Shown here: positions 7,371 through 16,893 of the stretch, one piece after another | Layout: each line of letters opens with the position of its first letter | How positions within the stretch are numbered: the stretch's first letter is position 1 | Source: an uncultured Ruminiclostridium sp. | GTDB taxonomy: Bacteria; Bacillota; Clostridia; Oscillospirales; Acutalibacteraceae | Reading direction: 5' to 3' | DNA length: 64,000 bases | NCBI GenBank assembly: GCA_902490005.1 | Contig: CABUCM010000001.1 | Coordinates: 124,001-188,000, forward strand | Position numbers and translations under genes: made by a program | Notes under the pieces: model-generated | The model's database searches: none | Told to the model about the DNA's origin: nothing | Seen by the model: only the letters and a program-made list of their open reading frames with translations

Positions 7371-9076
7371 TGAGTATGGTAGATCTGCATACCCTTTGCA
7401 TGGGCTGCATGGGAAACAATGAGGGACGGGATGTCTGTCCTCTGTGCGGTTATGAGGAGGCCATGCGCCCCCAGCCGGAGGATTGCCTTCCTCTGCGTAC
7501 CTTGCTGCAGAACCGGTATATTGTTGGAAAGATGCTGGACCGCAACGGAGAAGGGATCGGCTATATTGGGTATGACACGGTATCCGACGCTCCCGTTTAT
7601 ATTCGGGAATTCATGCCGTATAACTTGTGTACAAGAAACCTGGAAAACGGCTTTTTGCAGGAAATTCCAGGCTGCGAGGTCCCTTATAAGGAAACCAAAA
7701 TAGAATTCCTGGAGAATTCCAGAAATGTGGCAAGGCTTCGGGAACTTGCTGTCATGGTGCCGGTTTATGACATTTTCCAGCAGAATCATACCGCCTATGT
7801 GATCTCGGAGTGGACAGAGCATATTACCCTTGCTGAGTATGTGGAGCGCAGCGGCGGCCGGTTGGAATGGAACGCCGCCAGGCCTTTGTTTATGCCGATT
7901 ATTTCAGGGTTAAGCGATTTATACCAAGCGGGGGTCATGCACCTGGGCCTGAGCCCGGATAATTTTATTATTACCCAGTCCGGCAAAATGAAGCTTTGCG
8001 GGTTCTGTGTGAAGTCTATCCGGAGGACGGAAAGCAAACTAGAGCCGGAACTGTTCAGTGGCTGCGCCGCGGTGGAACAGTATATGGAGCCTGGCAGTAT
8101 CAGCCAGGCAACCGACGTTTACGGTTTTACAGCGGTGCTGTTTTATGCGTTGACCGGCGAGTTGCCTCAGGATGCGGTAAAGCGCAGAAGCGACGGCAGG
8201 CTGCTCATTCCCACCAATATTTTAAAGCTGATTCCGCCGCATATTGTCACCGCTTTGGCCAATGGCCTTCAGGTGGCGCCGGATAGGCGGACACAAACCT
8301 TTGAACGCCTGCGCGCGGAGCTTTCCGCGGCGCCTACGGTTACCATGGTGCTTAACGAGGTGGCGGCGCCGCCTCAAGCAACGCCGCCCCAGCGAAAACG
8401 GGAAGCCTTGGCGGAAAAGGAAAAACGGGGCGTGCCCAATTATGTGTGGGGAATTATCAGCTGTATTGTAGCGGCGGCTGTTTTTCTGCTGATCGCCCTC
8501 CTTTGGATGAACCGTGGGGAAGAGCCCGCCTCTTCCGGCCAGGGAGCTGTCAGCAGCGTTTCTTCCGCAATGTCTCAAGTGGAGTCTAACGCGGTTTCCA
8601 GCGAGGAGTCTGCGCTTCAGGGTGAAACCATCGATATGCCCAACCTGATAGGAGAGAACTTTGAGGACGCGCAGAGAGCCGCCCAGGAACAGGGGAAATA
8701 TCAGGTGCTGATGTCCACGGAGGAATTTAACGATACCGTGGCGGAGGGCTATATTATTTCTCAGGTTCCGGAATACGCGGAAGGCCAAAAGCTTCCGGAA
8801 GGTTCCGTAATTGCCGTTACGGTGAGCAAAGGGCCGCAGAATAGGCCCTTACCTTCGATTGCGGGCTTAAGCCTGACGGACGCCTCCGCGCAGTTGACCG
8901 CCAGCGGGTTTACCCCGGTGAAAGGGAACGAAGCGTATAGCAGCGAATATCCCGAGGGCAGGGTAATCGGCTATGAAAGCTATGCGGAAGGCGATGAGCT
9001 GCCCCAAGGCACCAGCATTCGTTTCATTGTTAGTAAAGGGCCGGATCCCGCCGCGTCTAGCAGCGGAAATTCTTAA
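7370..9076 (+). CDS. Zinc-ribbon pseudokinase with transmembrane helix and two PASTA domains
   Basis: A 568-residue PrkC/PknB-like membrane protein that is probably catalytically dead. Order: a four-cysteine zinc ribbon (C10, C13, C23, C26); a kinase-like domain (about 45-320); a linker; one transmembrane helix (about 358-380); a Ser/Ala-rich segment; PASTA 1 (about 423-488) and PASTA 2 (about 491-560). The ATP-binding lysine of the usual IKEF motif is Arg (YIREF, R79), the HRD aspartate is Gly (HLGLSPDN, G193), and the DFG aspartate is Gly (GFC, G211). PASTA domains bind peptidoglycan fragments or lipid II outside the cell. A sensor or scaffold role is inferred. It is translationally coupled to yebC. 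Confidence 0.85.
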   Translation: MSMVDLHTLCMGCMGNNEGRDVCPLCGYEEAMRPQPEDCLPLRTLLQNRYIVGKMLDRNGEGIGYIGYDTVSDAPVYIREFMPYNLCTRNLENGFLQEIPGCEVPYKETKIEFLENSRNVARLRELAVMVPVYDIFQQNHTAYVISEWTEHITLAEYVERSGGRLEWNAARPLFMPIISGLSDLYQAGVMHLGLSPDNFIITQSGKMKLCGFCVKSIRRTESKLEPELFSGCAAVEQYMEPGSISQATDVYGFTAVLFYALTGELPQDAVKRRSDGRLLIPTNILKLIPPHIVTALANGLQVAPDRRTQTFERLRAELSAAPTVTMVLNEVAAPPQATPPQRKREALAEKEKRGVPNYVWGIISCIVAAAVFLLIALLWMNRGEEPASSGQGAVSSVSSAMSQVESNAVSSEESALQGETIDMPNLIGENFEDAQRAAQEQGKYQVLMSTEEFNDTVAEGYIISQVPEYAEGQKLPEGSVIAVTVSKGPQNRPLPSIAGLSLTDASAQLTASGFTPVKGNEAYSSEYPEGRVIGYESYAEGDELPQGTSIRFIVSKGPDPAASSSGNS

Positions 9077-9086
9077 TTTTTTCCAT

Positions 9087-9135
9087 AGAAAACAGCCTTT
9101 AGCAAGCATGCTAAAGGCTGTCGTTTTATTTTTTG
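9087..9135 (+). terminator. Terminator after the pseudokinase gene
   Basis: A perfect ACAGCCTTTAGC/GCTAAAGGCTGT stem with loop AAGCAT is followed by CGTTTTATTTTTT. The T-run is on the plus strand. Confidence 0.9.
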
Positions 9136-9156
9136 TAATCCGCGCGAGCCAAAGGA

Positions 9157-9867
9157 TTATTTTTTTACACCGGCCTTTTTTACCCCCATACGGGTTTCCG
9201 CGTTTTGAATCAGATTATATAAGGAAGAAGCAAATAAAGGGTACTGCTGGGAAATCAGCTCAGGAGAAAGTGACAGGGCGTCTTCCCGGGCAAGCCCCGC
9301 TAACTGCCCCGCGTTATTCCCATCAGCGATGCAAATGGCGTTGGCCTCAGCTATAAATTGAGCGGCCGCGGACAGCCCCTGCTGAAGCTCTTGAGGGGCC
9401 GCGAACAGCCCTTGCGGGTTTTTGGGGTTGGAAGAGTAGATCGTCCGGAACATTTTATACACGGACACGGTTAAATAGGATGAAACCTCGGTAGTTAATC
9501 CCTTGTTATTGCTCTTTTGCAGAAGATCGAATATAATATTTAAAGAGTTGGCAATCAGCTTCTTATTCAGGGTGGGCAGCAGGCTGCCTTTAAATCTGTT
9601 TTCCTTACCAGCGGCTTCCGGATCGGGAAGATCCTCCACCGTCAGCGTAGCGCCGCTGCGGTCGGGGGTGCGCCCCAAGAGATAGTCGCAGGATACGTTA
9701 TAATAATCAGCGGTCCGAACAACAAACTCCAGGCCGCATTCCCGGATGCCCTTTTCATAGTGAGAGAGAAGCGCCTGAGAAATTTGCAAGTCTGATGCGG
9801 CTTGCTTTTGGCTCAACCCGCGTTCTTTCCGAAGCAGAGTAATGATCCTTGGAAAATTGCTGTTCAT
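9157..9867 (-). CDS. XRE-family transcriptional regulator
   Basis: About 236 residues. The N-terminal HTH_3 domain (residues about 8-62) contains the pattern GLSQKQAASDLQISQALLSHYEKG followed by YYNVSCDYLLGR, which is typical of single-domain cytosolic repressors. The C-terminal part is helical and without recognised motif (LIANSLNIIFDLLQKSN, then an Ala-rich block). The ATG at 9867 was chosen because a G-rich ribosome site (GGGGGGAC) lies upstream and the HTH follows directly; an in-frame upstream extension is hydrophobic and unlike the family. Its target and ligand are unknown. It is divergent from the histidine phosphatase gene. Confidence 0.85.
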   Translation of the reverse strand: MNSNFPRIITLLRKERGLSQKQAASDLQISQALLSHYEKGIRECGLEFVVRTADYYNVSCDYLLGRTPDRSGATLTVEDLPDPEAAGKENRFKGSLLPTLNKKLIANSLNIIFDLLQKSNNKGLTTEVSSYLTVSVYKMFRTIYSSNPKNPQGLFAAPQELQQGLSAAAQFIAEANAICIADGNNAGQLAGLAREDALSLSPELISQQYPLFASSLYNLIQNAETRMGVKKAGVKK

Positions 9868-10019
9868 ATCCGTACGTCCCCCCAGTGGCTGACAGTAAAA
9901 TAATACTACTTGTATATTCATTATATTCCGAAGAAAACCTGATGTAAAGCAAAATGTTGAGGAATACACCGAGAAAAATAGGAATTTTGTCGAAATCACA
10001 AATCGGAAGGAGATTAATT

Positions 10020-10736
10020 ATGAAATCTTACCAAATTCACTTCATACGACATGGTATTACCGCCGCGAACACGGAGGGGCGCTATGTGGGAATCACCGAT
10101 ACGCCTCTTTCCCAGGAAGGAATCGATAAGCTGAGGGCCATGGACCAGCGATATTCCTATCCCGGCGCTCCGGTATTTTATGTCAGCCCTTTGAAACGCT
10201 GCTTGGAAACCTGCAAAATCATTTATCCCCAGGTTACTCCAATTATCGTTCCAGAGCTTTCCGAATGCAATTTTGGAGCGTGGGAGGGAAAAACCGCTGA
10301 GGAATTACGGGAAGACCCTAAATTTCAGCAATGGCTGGAAAACGGCCAAAAAGTAGCCCCTCCCGGCGGGGAAAGCGGAGAGGATTTCGCTTTGCGGGTG
10401 CTGGGCGCCTTTGATAAGTTGGTAGAGGGCATGATGCGCACCGGCACCACCCAGGCGGTGGTGGTGACCCACGGCGGCGTGATTATGACGATTCTTTCCG
10501 CCTATGGGATTCCCAAGGCCAGCTTTTACGACTGGATCGTGGGAAACGGCTGCGGCTACTCGGTGAGAATTACACCCGGGCTGTGGATGCGGGATAAGGT
10601 GATGGAGGTTTACGCCAAGGTGCCCAAGGATTTGGACGAGGAGCAGGACGGGGACTTAAAATACATACAAAACATTGTGCGGGAAGCGGCGGACCGGGCC
10701 TACGGCGTTGAAAATAATGATGAGAAAACCTCCTGA
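10020..10736 (+). CDS. Histidine phosphatase family protein
   Basis: Phosphoglycerate-mutase-like histidine phosphatase of 238 residues. The catalytic RHG motif is at the N-terminus (FIRHGITAANTEGRYVG) and the second catalytic histidine is in VVTHGGVIM; the conserved acidic stretch ELSECNFGAWEGKT lies between. Residues 190-238 form a charged tail beyond the usual fold. Substrate cannot be assigned from sequence (alpha-ribazole phosphatase, sugar-phosphate or nucleotide phosphatase activities occur in the family). The ATG is preceded by GGAAGGAG; an in-frame upstream extension overlaps the XRE promoter region and was rejected. Confidence 0.88.
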   Translation: MKSYQIHFIRHGITAANTEGRYVGITDTPLSQEGIDKLRAMDQRYSYPGAPVFYVSPLKRCLETCKIIYPQVTPIIVPELSECNFGAWEGKTAEELREDPKFQQWLENGQKVAPPGGESGEDFALRVLGAFDKLVEGMMRTGTTQAVVVTHGGVIMTILSAYGIPKASFYDWIVGNGCGYSVRITPGLWMRDKVMEVYAKVPKDLDEEQDGDLKYIQNIVREAADRAYGVENNDEKTS

Positions 10737-10819
10737 ATTGTAGCAAAGATTACATTTAAACGCTTACGAACGTAGGATAATAAAAGAAATAAAGGAATAG
10801 CATAAAGGAGCGCGGTCAT

Positions 10820-11891
10820 CATGAAGCAATATAAGATTACCCTGTTAAAGGGCGACGGCATCGGCCCGGAGATCGTGGACGAGGCGGTAAAGGTTCTCGA
10901 TAAGGTGGCGGAAAAGAGGGGTTTTTCCGTTGCTTATGAGGAAGCGGAGCTGGGCGGTATCGCTATCGACCATACCGGGGTTCCCCTTCCGGAGGAAACA
11001 GTGGTAAAATGCAAGGCCTCCGATTCCGTCCTGCTGGGCGCCGTAGGCGGCCCAAAATGGGAGAACCAGCCGGGGAATAACCGTCCAGAGGCCGGTTTGC
11101 TGGGAATCCGCGGCGCGTTGGGGCTGTTTGCCAACCTGCGCCCCGCGGTGATTTTTGAGCCTCTGCGAGAGGCCTCTCCGTTAAAGCCGGAAATCATCGG
11201 CCAGGCTATGGATATTATGGTGGTGAGAGAGCTCACCGGCGGCATTTATTTCGGCGAACGGGGAAGAACGGAGAAAAACGGCGCTCCCGCCGCTTACGAT
11301 ACCGAGATGTACACGGTTCCTGAGATCGAGCGTATCGCCAGAGTGGCCTTTGATTTGGCCATGAAGCGCGGCAAAAAGCTTTGCAGCGTGGATAAGGCCA
11401 ACGTGCTGGAATCCTCCCGGCTGTGGCGGGAAACGGTGCTGAAGGTGGCTGAGGAGTATCCTGAGGTGGAACTGAACCACCTGTATGTGGATAACTGCGC
11501 CATGCAGCTGGTGAGGAACCCGAAACAGTTCGACGTGATCGTCACCTCCAATATTTTCGGCGACATCCTTTCCGACGAGGCCTCTATGATTTCCGGTTCC
11601 ATCGGCATGCTTTCCTCAGCCAGCCTGGGAGAGGGCAAGCTGGGACTGTATGAGCCTATTCACGGCTCCGCGCCGGATATCGCGGGTTTGGGCATCGCAA
11701 ATCCGCTGGCTACCATCCTGTCGGTTGCGATGATGCTGAAATATTCCTTAAACGAGCCTGAGGCCGCGGCCGATATCGAAAAAGCGGTGGGAGAGGTTCT
11801 GAAGACCGCCCGCACCCCTGATATTTACACCGAGGGCACCAAAAAGGTCAGCTGTAAGGAAATGGGAGGACTGGTGTGCGCGGCGCTATAA
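10820..11891 (+). CDS. leuB: 3-isopropylmalate dehydrogenase
   Basis: Oxidatively decarboxylates (2R,3S)-3-isopropylmalate with NAD+ in leucine biosynthesis. About 356 residues. The GDGIGPEIV motif is at the N-terminus, the REL(T)GGIYFG substrate-binding block lies about residue 139, and the [13 protein letters not shown] region and [12 protein letters not shown] metal-binding motif are present. AAGGAG lies upstream. It stands alone: leuA, leuC and leuD are not adjacent, so the rest of the leucine pathway must be encoded elsewhere. A strong terminator follows. Confidence 0.95.
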
Positions 11892-11914
11892 ACTAAGAAG
11901 TTATTATCATACGG

Positions 11915-11962
11915 CAAACGAGCCATACAAAGGGGATTTCCCTTTGTATGGCTCGTTTTTAG
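11915..11962 (+). terminator. Terminator after leuB
   Basis: A long perfect stem AACGAGCCATACAAAGGG with its complement, a short ATTT-type loop, then TTTTT. It lies between leuB and the convergent pflA, and may act weakly in the other direction. Confidence 0.9.
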
Positions 11963-11971
11963 CTTTACAGA

Positions 11972-12709
11972 TTAATGAACAGAAAGGCCGCGGTTTTGAA
12001 AAATTTCTCTAGCCATAGAGATTTCTTCCTTAGCCGGCTCCTTTGTTTCCGCCAGCGGGGAGGATATCCCCAAAGCCTCCCATTTATATTCTCCCATTTT
12101 GTGAAAGGGGAGAAGTTCAATCCGCTCTACACAGGAAAACCCGGAGAGATACTCTGCCAATTCCTCAAGGCGTTCTTGCTCTAAAGTAAACCCAGGCACC
12201 AGCACGTGGCGGATCCAGACCGGCTTTTTTACGCTCTCGCAGTAATCCAGCAGGGCCAGCGCGTTTTTGTTATCCTGGCCAGTGAGTTCCCGGCAGAGAA
12301 CCGGGTCCAGGGCCTTAATGTCCAGCAGAAGAAGATCGGCGGCGTCCACCGCCGGCTGGCAGGCGGCCAGGGGAATGGAGCCCGCCGTGTCGATGGCGCA
12401 GTGGAGTTTTTTCCTGTGGCACAGGGTAATCAGCTTTCGGCAGAATTCCGGCTGCAAAAGAGGCTCTCCGCCGGAAAGGGTCACGCCGCCGGAAGAGATA
12501 AAGCTTTTATATTTTAAAATATTCTGAAACACCTCTTTGGCAGAGACGGCCTTTCCCGCGGAGGCGCACCAGGTGTCTGGATTATGGCAAAAGCTGCAGC
12601 GCAGGGGACACCCCTGCAAAAACAGCACATAGCGGATGCCGGGGCCGTCCAGGGCGCCGAAACTTTCCACAGAGTGGAGATATCCCAGGGTTTCGCTTGT
12701 TTTAGGCAT
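11972..12709 (-). CDS. pflA: Pyruvate formate-lyase activating enzyme
   Basis: Radical SAM glycyl-radical activase of about 245 residues. It uses SAM and a [4Fe-4S] cluster to place the radical on PFL. The cluster motif CxxxCxxC is seen as CPLRCSFCHNPDTW near residue 34, and the glycine-rich GGVTLSGGEPLLQP block binds SAM. The ATG at 12709 follows GAGGAAG; the short in-frame extension upstream is not conserved-looking. It lies directly downstream of pflB, separated by a large GC-rich hairpin. It works anaerobically in the cytoplasm. Confidence 0.95.
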   Translation of the reverse strand: MPKTSETLGYLHSVESFGALDGPGIRYVLFLQGCPLRCSFCHNPDTWCASAGKAVSAKEVFQNILKYKSFISSGGVTLSGGEPLLQPEFCRKLITLCHRKKLHCAIDTAGSIPLAACQPAVDAADLLLLDIKALDPVLCRELTGQDNKNALALLDYCESVKKPVWIRHVLVPGFTLEQERLEELAEYLSGFSCVERIELLPFHKMGEYKWEALGISSPLAETKEPAKEEISMAREIFQNRGLSVH

Positions 12710-12737
12710 AAGGCTTCCTCCCGGTGGCGAAAAAGAA

Positions 12738-12789
12738 GCGGCGGCAGGGAACAGGCGGATCACACGCCGCGTTTGGGTTCTGCCGCCGC
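12738..12789 (-). terminator. GC-rich hairpin between pflB and pflA
   Basis: A GCGGCGGCAG/CTGCCGCCGC stem encloses about 32 nt, followed on the minus strand by TTCTTTTT. Possibly a leaky terminator or RNA-stability element that lowers pflA relative to pflB. Confidence 0.4.
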
Positions 12790-12806
12790 ATTCTTATCTT
12801 TGTTTT

Positions 12807-15020
12807 TTAGAAACGGTCATGGAAAGTACGGCTGATGACATCCAGCTGCTGTTCCCGGGAAAGCTTGATGAAGTTGACCGCATATCCGGAAACCCGGATA
12901 GTCAGTTGGGGATAAAGCTCCGGATGCTCCATGGCGTCCAGCAGAACGTCGCGGTTTAAAACGTTGACGTTGATGTGGTGCCCGCCCTCTTTAAAATAAC
13001 CGTCCAGTAAACCAATCAGGTTGGCGGCTTTTTCGTCCTCGGTTTTGCCCAAAGCCCCCGGTACGATGGAAAAGGTATAAGAGATACCGTCTTCGCTGTA
13101 ATCATAGGGAAGCCTGGCCACGGACAGCATAGAGGCGATACAACCGTTTTGATCCCGGCCGTGCATCGGGTTGGCGCCGGGCGCGAAAGGCTCGCCCCGT
13201 TTGCGGCCGTCGGGGGTGGAACCGGTTTTTTTGCCATACACCACGTTGGACGTGATGGTAAGGATGGAAAGGGTGGGCTTGCTGTGCCGGTAGGTGGGGC
13301 ACTTGGAAATTTTATTCATGAACATCTTGACCACCTGCACAGCGATTTCGTCGGCTCTGGGGTCGTTGTTGCCGAATTTGGGATAGTCGCCGGTGACTTG
13401 ATAATCCACCACCAGCCCGCGTTCGTCACGTATGGGCTTGACGTTTGCGTATTTAATGGCGGACAGGCTGTCCACCACCACCGACAGGCCGGCGATCCCG
13501 CAGGCACAGGTGCGGAGCACGTCGTCGTCGTGAAGGGCCATCTGAATTTTTTCATAGCAGTATTTATCGTGCATGTAATGGATGATGTTCAGGGTGTTGA
13601 TATAAAGCTTGGAAAGCCAGTCGCATATGACATCGAATTTCTTAATGACATCGTCAAACTCCAGCTTTTTACCCCGGCAGGCCAAAAATTCCGGCGCAAC
13701 CTGTTCTCCCGTGATTTCGTCCCGCCCGCCGTTAATGGCGTACAGCAGGGCCTTCGCCAGGTTGGTTCTGGCGCCGAAAAACTGCATCTGCTTGCCCACC
13801 CGCATAGCGGATACACAGCAGGCTATGGCATAGTCGTCGCCGAACTTTTTCCGCATCAGGTCGTCGCTTTCATATTGGATGGAGGACGTTTCAATGGAAA
13901 GCCTGGCGGCGAACCGCTTGAAATTTTCCGGCAAACGCCTGCTCCACAGAATGGTCATATTAGGTTCCGGCGCGGGACCCAGGTTTACCAGAGTGTGCAG
14001 GTACCGGTAAGACATTTTGGTGACCATGTGCCTGCCGTCGGCGGACCGGCCGCCGATGGACTCAGTCACCCAGGTGGGGTCGCCGGAGAACAGCTCGTCA
14101 TAGGCGGGGGTGCGCAAAAAACGCACCATTCTCAGCTTCATGATGAAGTGGTCCACAAATTCCTGGATCTGCTCCTCGGTATACACGCCGTTTTCCAGGT
14201 CACGCTGGGCGTAAATATCCAGGAAGGTAGAGGTGCGCCCCAGGGACATGGCAGCGCCGTTTTGCTCCTTTACCGCCGCCAGATAGGCGAAATAAAGCCA
14301 CTGAATCGCTTCCCTGGTATCCTTGGCGGGCTGGGAGATATCATATCCATAGCTTTCCGCCATGCGTTTCAGCTTGTGCAAAGCCCTGACTTGCTCCGCG
14401 GTTTCCTCCCGGCGGCGGATGGCTTCTTCATCCATCACGTTGTAATTCATGTCCTGCAGGGACCTCTGCTTGTCCTCAATGAGAAAGTCAACGCCGTACA
14501 GGGGTACCCGGCGGTAATCGCCGATAATCCGGCCCCGGCCGTAGGCGTCCGGCAGGCCGGTGATAATGCCGTTGTGGCGGGCCCGCTTCATTTCGTCGGT
14601 ATAAACGTCGAATACGCCGTCGTTGTGGGTCTTGCGGTATTTCAGCACCTCGGCCACTTTTGGGTCCATTTTACGCCCATAGGTTTCCAGGGATTTCATC
14701 ACCATACGCTTGCCGCCAAAAGGCAGAATAGCACGCTTCAGGGGGGCGTCGGTCTGCAATCCCACGATATCCTCCAGCGCTTTATCGATATAGCCGGGGG
14801 CGTAGGCGTCAATTTCGGAAATAGTGTGCTCGTCGATATCCAGCACGCCATTATTCTTCACTTCCCGCTCCATCAGTTTCTGAACCTGGACCCAGAGGGC
14901 TTTGGTTTTCTCTGTGGGAGGAGAAAGAAAAGATTCGTCGCCGTCGTAGGGAGTATAGTTGTGCTGAATGAAATCATGCACATCCACAAAACGGCTCCAG
15001 TTGCCTTTTATAAAGTTCAT
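12807..15020 (-). CDS. pflB: Formate C-acetyltransferase (pyruvate formate-lyase)
   Basis: Converts pyruvate and CoA to acetyl-CoA and formate. About 737 residues. The adjacent catalytic cysteines are C401-C402 in IACCVSAM, and the glycyl-radical site is G712 in RVSGYAVNF near the C-terminus. The ATG giving MNFIKGNW was chosen since GGAGG sits 8 nt upstream; five in-frame codons earlier there is a weaker start. The gene follows a dCMP deaminase gene by 26 nt and precedes pflA. Together with AdhE later in the window it implies mixed-acid/ethanol fermentation. Confidence 0.96.
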   Translation of the reverse strand: MNFIKGNWSRFVDVHDFIQHNYTPYDGDESFLSPPTEKTKALWVQVQKLMEREVKNNGVLDIDEHTISEIDAYAPGYIDKALEDIVGLQTDAPLKRAILPFGGKRMVMKSLETYGRKMDPKVAEVLKYRKTHNDGVFDVYTDEMKRARHNGIITGLPDAYGRGRIIGDYRRVPLYGVDFLIEDKQRSLQDMNYNVMDEEAIRRREETAEQVRALHKLKRMAESYGYDISQPAKDTREAIQWLYFAYLAAVKEQNGAAMSLGRTSTFLDIYAQRDLENGVYTEEQIQEFVDHFIMKLRMVRFLRTPAYDELFSGDPTWVTESIGGRSADGRHMVTKMSYRYLHTLVNLGPAPEPNMTILWSRRLPENFKRFAARLSIETSSIQYESDDLMRKKFGDDYAIACCVSAMRVGKQMQFFGARTNLAKALLYAINGGRDEITGEQVAPEFLACRGKKLEFDDVIKKFDVICDWLSKLYINTLNIIHYMHDKYCYEKIQMALHDDDVLRTCACGIAGLSVVVDSLSAIKYANVKPIRDERGLVVDYQVTGDYPKFGNNDPRADEIAVQVVKMFMNKISKCPTYRHSKPTLSILTITSNVVYGKKTGSTPDGRKRGEPFAPGANPMHGRDQNGCIASMLSVARLPYDYSEDGISYTFSIVPGALGKTEDEKAANLIGLLDGYFKEGGHHINVNVLNRDVLLDAMEHPELYPQLTIRVSGYAVNFIKLSREQQLDVISRTFHDRF

Positions 15021-15046
15021 ATCAGAAACCTCCATAAGAATCGCGC

Positions 15047-15535
15047 TTAATAGCCTCTCGCTCCCGTTAAGGATTCGTCGTTATAAATCCAATCGTCTAC
15101 ATTCACGGAAGTAAAGGAGTCTTTCGTATTGCGGATAATCACCCGGACGATGCCGGCGTTAATAATCATGCGCTTGCACATAGAGCAGGGGGCGGCGTTT
15201 TCCACATAAGAATTGTCAGAGGCGTTTTTGCCCACCAGGTACAAAGTGCCACCCAGGGTGTCGTTCCTTGAGGCGTGAATAATGGCGTTGGCCTCCGCGT
15301 GGACGGAGCGGCAAAGCTCATACCGTTCTCCCCGGGGAATCTGAAGGCTTTCCCGGACGCAATAGCCTAGGTCGATACAGTTGCGCCGGCCTCTGGGTGC
15401 GCCCACATAGCCGGTGGAAATAATCTGGTCTTTGTTGACGATGATAGCGCCGAAGTTCCGGCGCAGACAGGTGCCCCGCTCCGACACGGTTTCGGCAATA
15501 TCCAGATAATAATTTTCTTTGTCTCTGCGTTCCAT
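15047..15535 (-). CDS. Deoxycytidylate (dCMP) deaminase family protein
   Basis: Zinc-dependent deaminase of about 162 residues, ComEB/dCMP deaminase type, giving dUMP for dTTP synthesis. The zinc site appears as SVHAEANAI (His-Ala-Glu) and PCSMCKRMI (PCxxC), with an additional cysteine-rich segment [13 protein letters not shown] typical of dCMP deaminases. The ATG at 15535 follows GAAAGGGG. Its position immediately ahead of pflB is unusual; the deaminase and PFL genes may share transcripts, since only 26 nt separate them. Confidence 0.88.
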   Translation of the reverse strand: MERRDKENYYLDIAETVSERGTCLRRNFGAIIVNKDQIISTGYVGAPRGRRNCIDLGYCVRESLQIPRGERYELCRSVHAEANAIIHASRNDTLGGTLYLVGKNASDNSYVENAAPCSMCKRMIINAGIVRVIIRNTKDSFTSVNVDDWIYNDESLTGARGY

Positions 15536-15561
15536 TTTTGTGCCCCTTTCCGGTTTCACAT

Positions 15562-15667
15562 CATTTTTGCTGAAAATCAACAGCACTAGATATCGTGATA
15601 AAACAGCTCATATTTGAATTTCATCACAACATTTTGTATGTTACTATCATATTGCATTTTTGCTGAA
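15562..15667. repeat. Short direct repeat in the deaminase/rsmA divergent region
   Basis: CATTTTTGCTGAA occurs at 15562-15574 and again at 15655-15667, each followed by an A/T-rich stretch ending AATCAA. The copies are 93 nt apart, in the region between divergent genes. It could be a pair of regulator sites for either gene. Confidence 0.4.
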
Positions 15668-15678
15668 TAATCAATGCT

Positions 15679-15706
15679 TTTGGCAAAATGATTTTTGTGA
15701 TATAAT
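15679..15706 (+). promoter_or_regulatory. Candidate promoter of rsmA
   Basis: TATAAT at 15701-15706, with a weak -35 TTTGGC 16 nt upstream. It lies 36 nt before the rsmA ATG. Confidence 0.45.
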
Positions 15707-15741
15707 AAAGTTATTAAATTTCACCAAAAGCGGAGGGTAAA

Positions 15742-16623
15742 ATGAGCCAGCTTTCAGATATAGGGAATATAAAAAATATCCTTTCCCGGCACGGTTTTTC
15801 GTTTTCCAAATCACTGGGACAAAATTTTCTGGTGAATCCTGGGGTTTGTCCCCGAATGGCGGAGGAATGCGGCGCACAAGAAGGGGTGTGCGCATTGGAG
15901 GTCGGCCCTGGCATCGGGGTGCTTACTTACGAGCTTGCCAAGCGGGCGGACAAGGTGGCGGCGATTGAATTGGACCGCCGGCTGCTGCCGGTGCTGGAAG
16001 AGACCCTGGAGGAATTTTCCAACGTGACAGTGATTTCAGGAGATGTGATGAAGCTGGACCTGAAGCAGCTCATCCGGGAACAGTTTGGGGACAAGCCTGT
16101 ATGCTTGTGCGCTAACCTGCCTTATTACATTACCTCCCCGGTGATTATGAAGGTGCTGGAGGAAAAGCTGCCGGTGGATTCCATGACCGTGATGGTGCAG
16201 AAGGAAGCGGCCCAGCGGCTCTGCGCGGAGCCTGGCACCAGAAATGTGGGGGCGGTCAGCGTGGCGGTGCGGTATTACGCCCAGCCGGAGCTGCTATTCC
16301 ACGTTTCCCGGGGAAGCTTTCTGCCGCCGCCCAATGTGGATTCCGCGGTGATTCAGTTGAAGATCCGGGAAAAGCCGCCGGTGGAGGTGCTCAACGAGGG
16401 CTTTTTCTTCCGAACGGTGAAGGCTTCCTTCGCCCAAAGGAGAAAGACCCTTTCCAACTCTCTCAGCGCCGGATTGGCGGTTCCGAAGCAGCGGGCATTG
16501 GAGGCGTTAAACATATGTGAAATTCCGCCTAACGCAAGGGCGGAGGAGCTTTCCATGGAACAATTTGGGCGTTTAAGCGACGCCCTTTATGAAATTTTGA
16601 AAGGAGAGTCATCATGGGAATGA
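15742..16623 (+). CDS. rsmA: 16S rRNA (adenine(1518)-N6/adenine(1519)-N6)-dimethyltransferase
   Basis: RsmA/KsgA dimethylates the two adenines in the 3' terminal hairpin of 16S rRNA using SAM. 293 residues. Visible are SLGQNFLVNPGV near the N-terminus, the SAM-binding ALEVGPGIGVLT (motif I), the acidic IELDRRL, and the catalytic NLPYYITSPV (NxPY). The C-terminal helical domain with FRTVKASFAQRRKTL is full. GGAGG lies upstream. It overlaps the next small membrane-protein gene by about 10 nt. Confidence 0.96.
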   Translation: MSQLSDIGNIKNILSRHGFSFSKSLGQNFLVNPGVCPRMAEECGAQEGVCALEVGPGIGVLTYELAKRADKVAAIELDRRLLPVLEETLEEFSNVTVISGDVMKLDLKQLIREQFGDKPVCLCANLPYYITSPVIMKVLEEKLPVDSMTVMVQKEAAQRLCAEPGTRNVGAVSVAVRYYAQPELLFHVSRGSFLPPPNVDSAVIQLKIREKPPVEVLNEGFFFRTVKASFAQRRKTLSNSLSAGLAVPKQRALEALNICEIPPNARAEELSMEQFGRLSDALYEILKGESSWE

Positions 16624-16889
16624 AGGGAAAAATCAGTTTTTCCGCGTTTACGCTGGGTATCTGCGGGGTTTTGATCGCCATCATTTTCTGTGCTTTGGAA
16701 GAAGTGCGGCTTTCCAGCTTTGTTGGGATCGTGACGGCGGTGATTTGCGGGATCGGTTGTTATTTCGGTTTCGGCAGCTGGGATGAAGAGGAGCATCTGG
16801 AAGATGAGTCCTTTCCGCCGAAATGGAAAGAAAAGGCGGTGAAGCTGTTCACAGAAACGCCCTCCTTGGACCAAGAGGATGAATCGTAA
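16614..16889 (+). CDS. Small membrane protein, unknown function
   Basis: A 91-residue protein with two hydrophobic helices (about residues 9-28 and 34-53) and an acidic C-terminal tail (WDEEEHLEDES, ending LDQEDES). It follows AAAGGAGAG and overlaps the 3' end of rsmA, so it is expressed with it. No recognised domain. It precedes a two-component system but has its own likely operon with rsmA. Confidence 0.7.
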   Translation: MGMKGKISFSAFTLGICGVLIAIIFCALEEVRLSSFVGIVTAVICGIGCYFGFGSWDEEEHLEDESFPPKWKEKAVKLFTETPSLDQEDES

Positions 16890-16893
16890 AGAA

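Noticed and set aside
13149..15050. A 633-codon open frame antisense to pflB
   Set aside because: Its translation is low-complexity Gly/His/Val-rich, with no motif, and mirrors the codon bias of pflB on the other strand.
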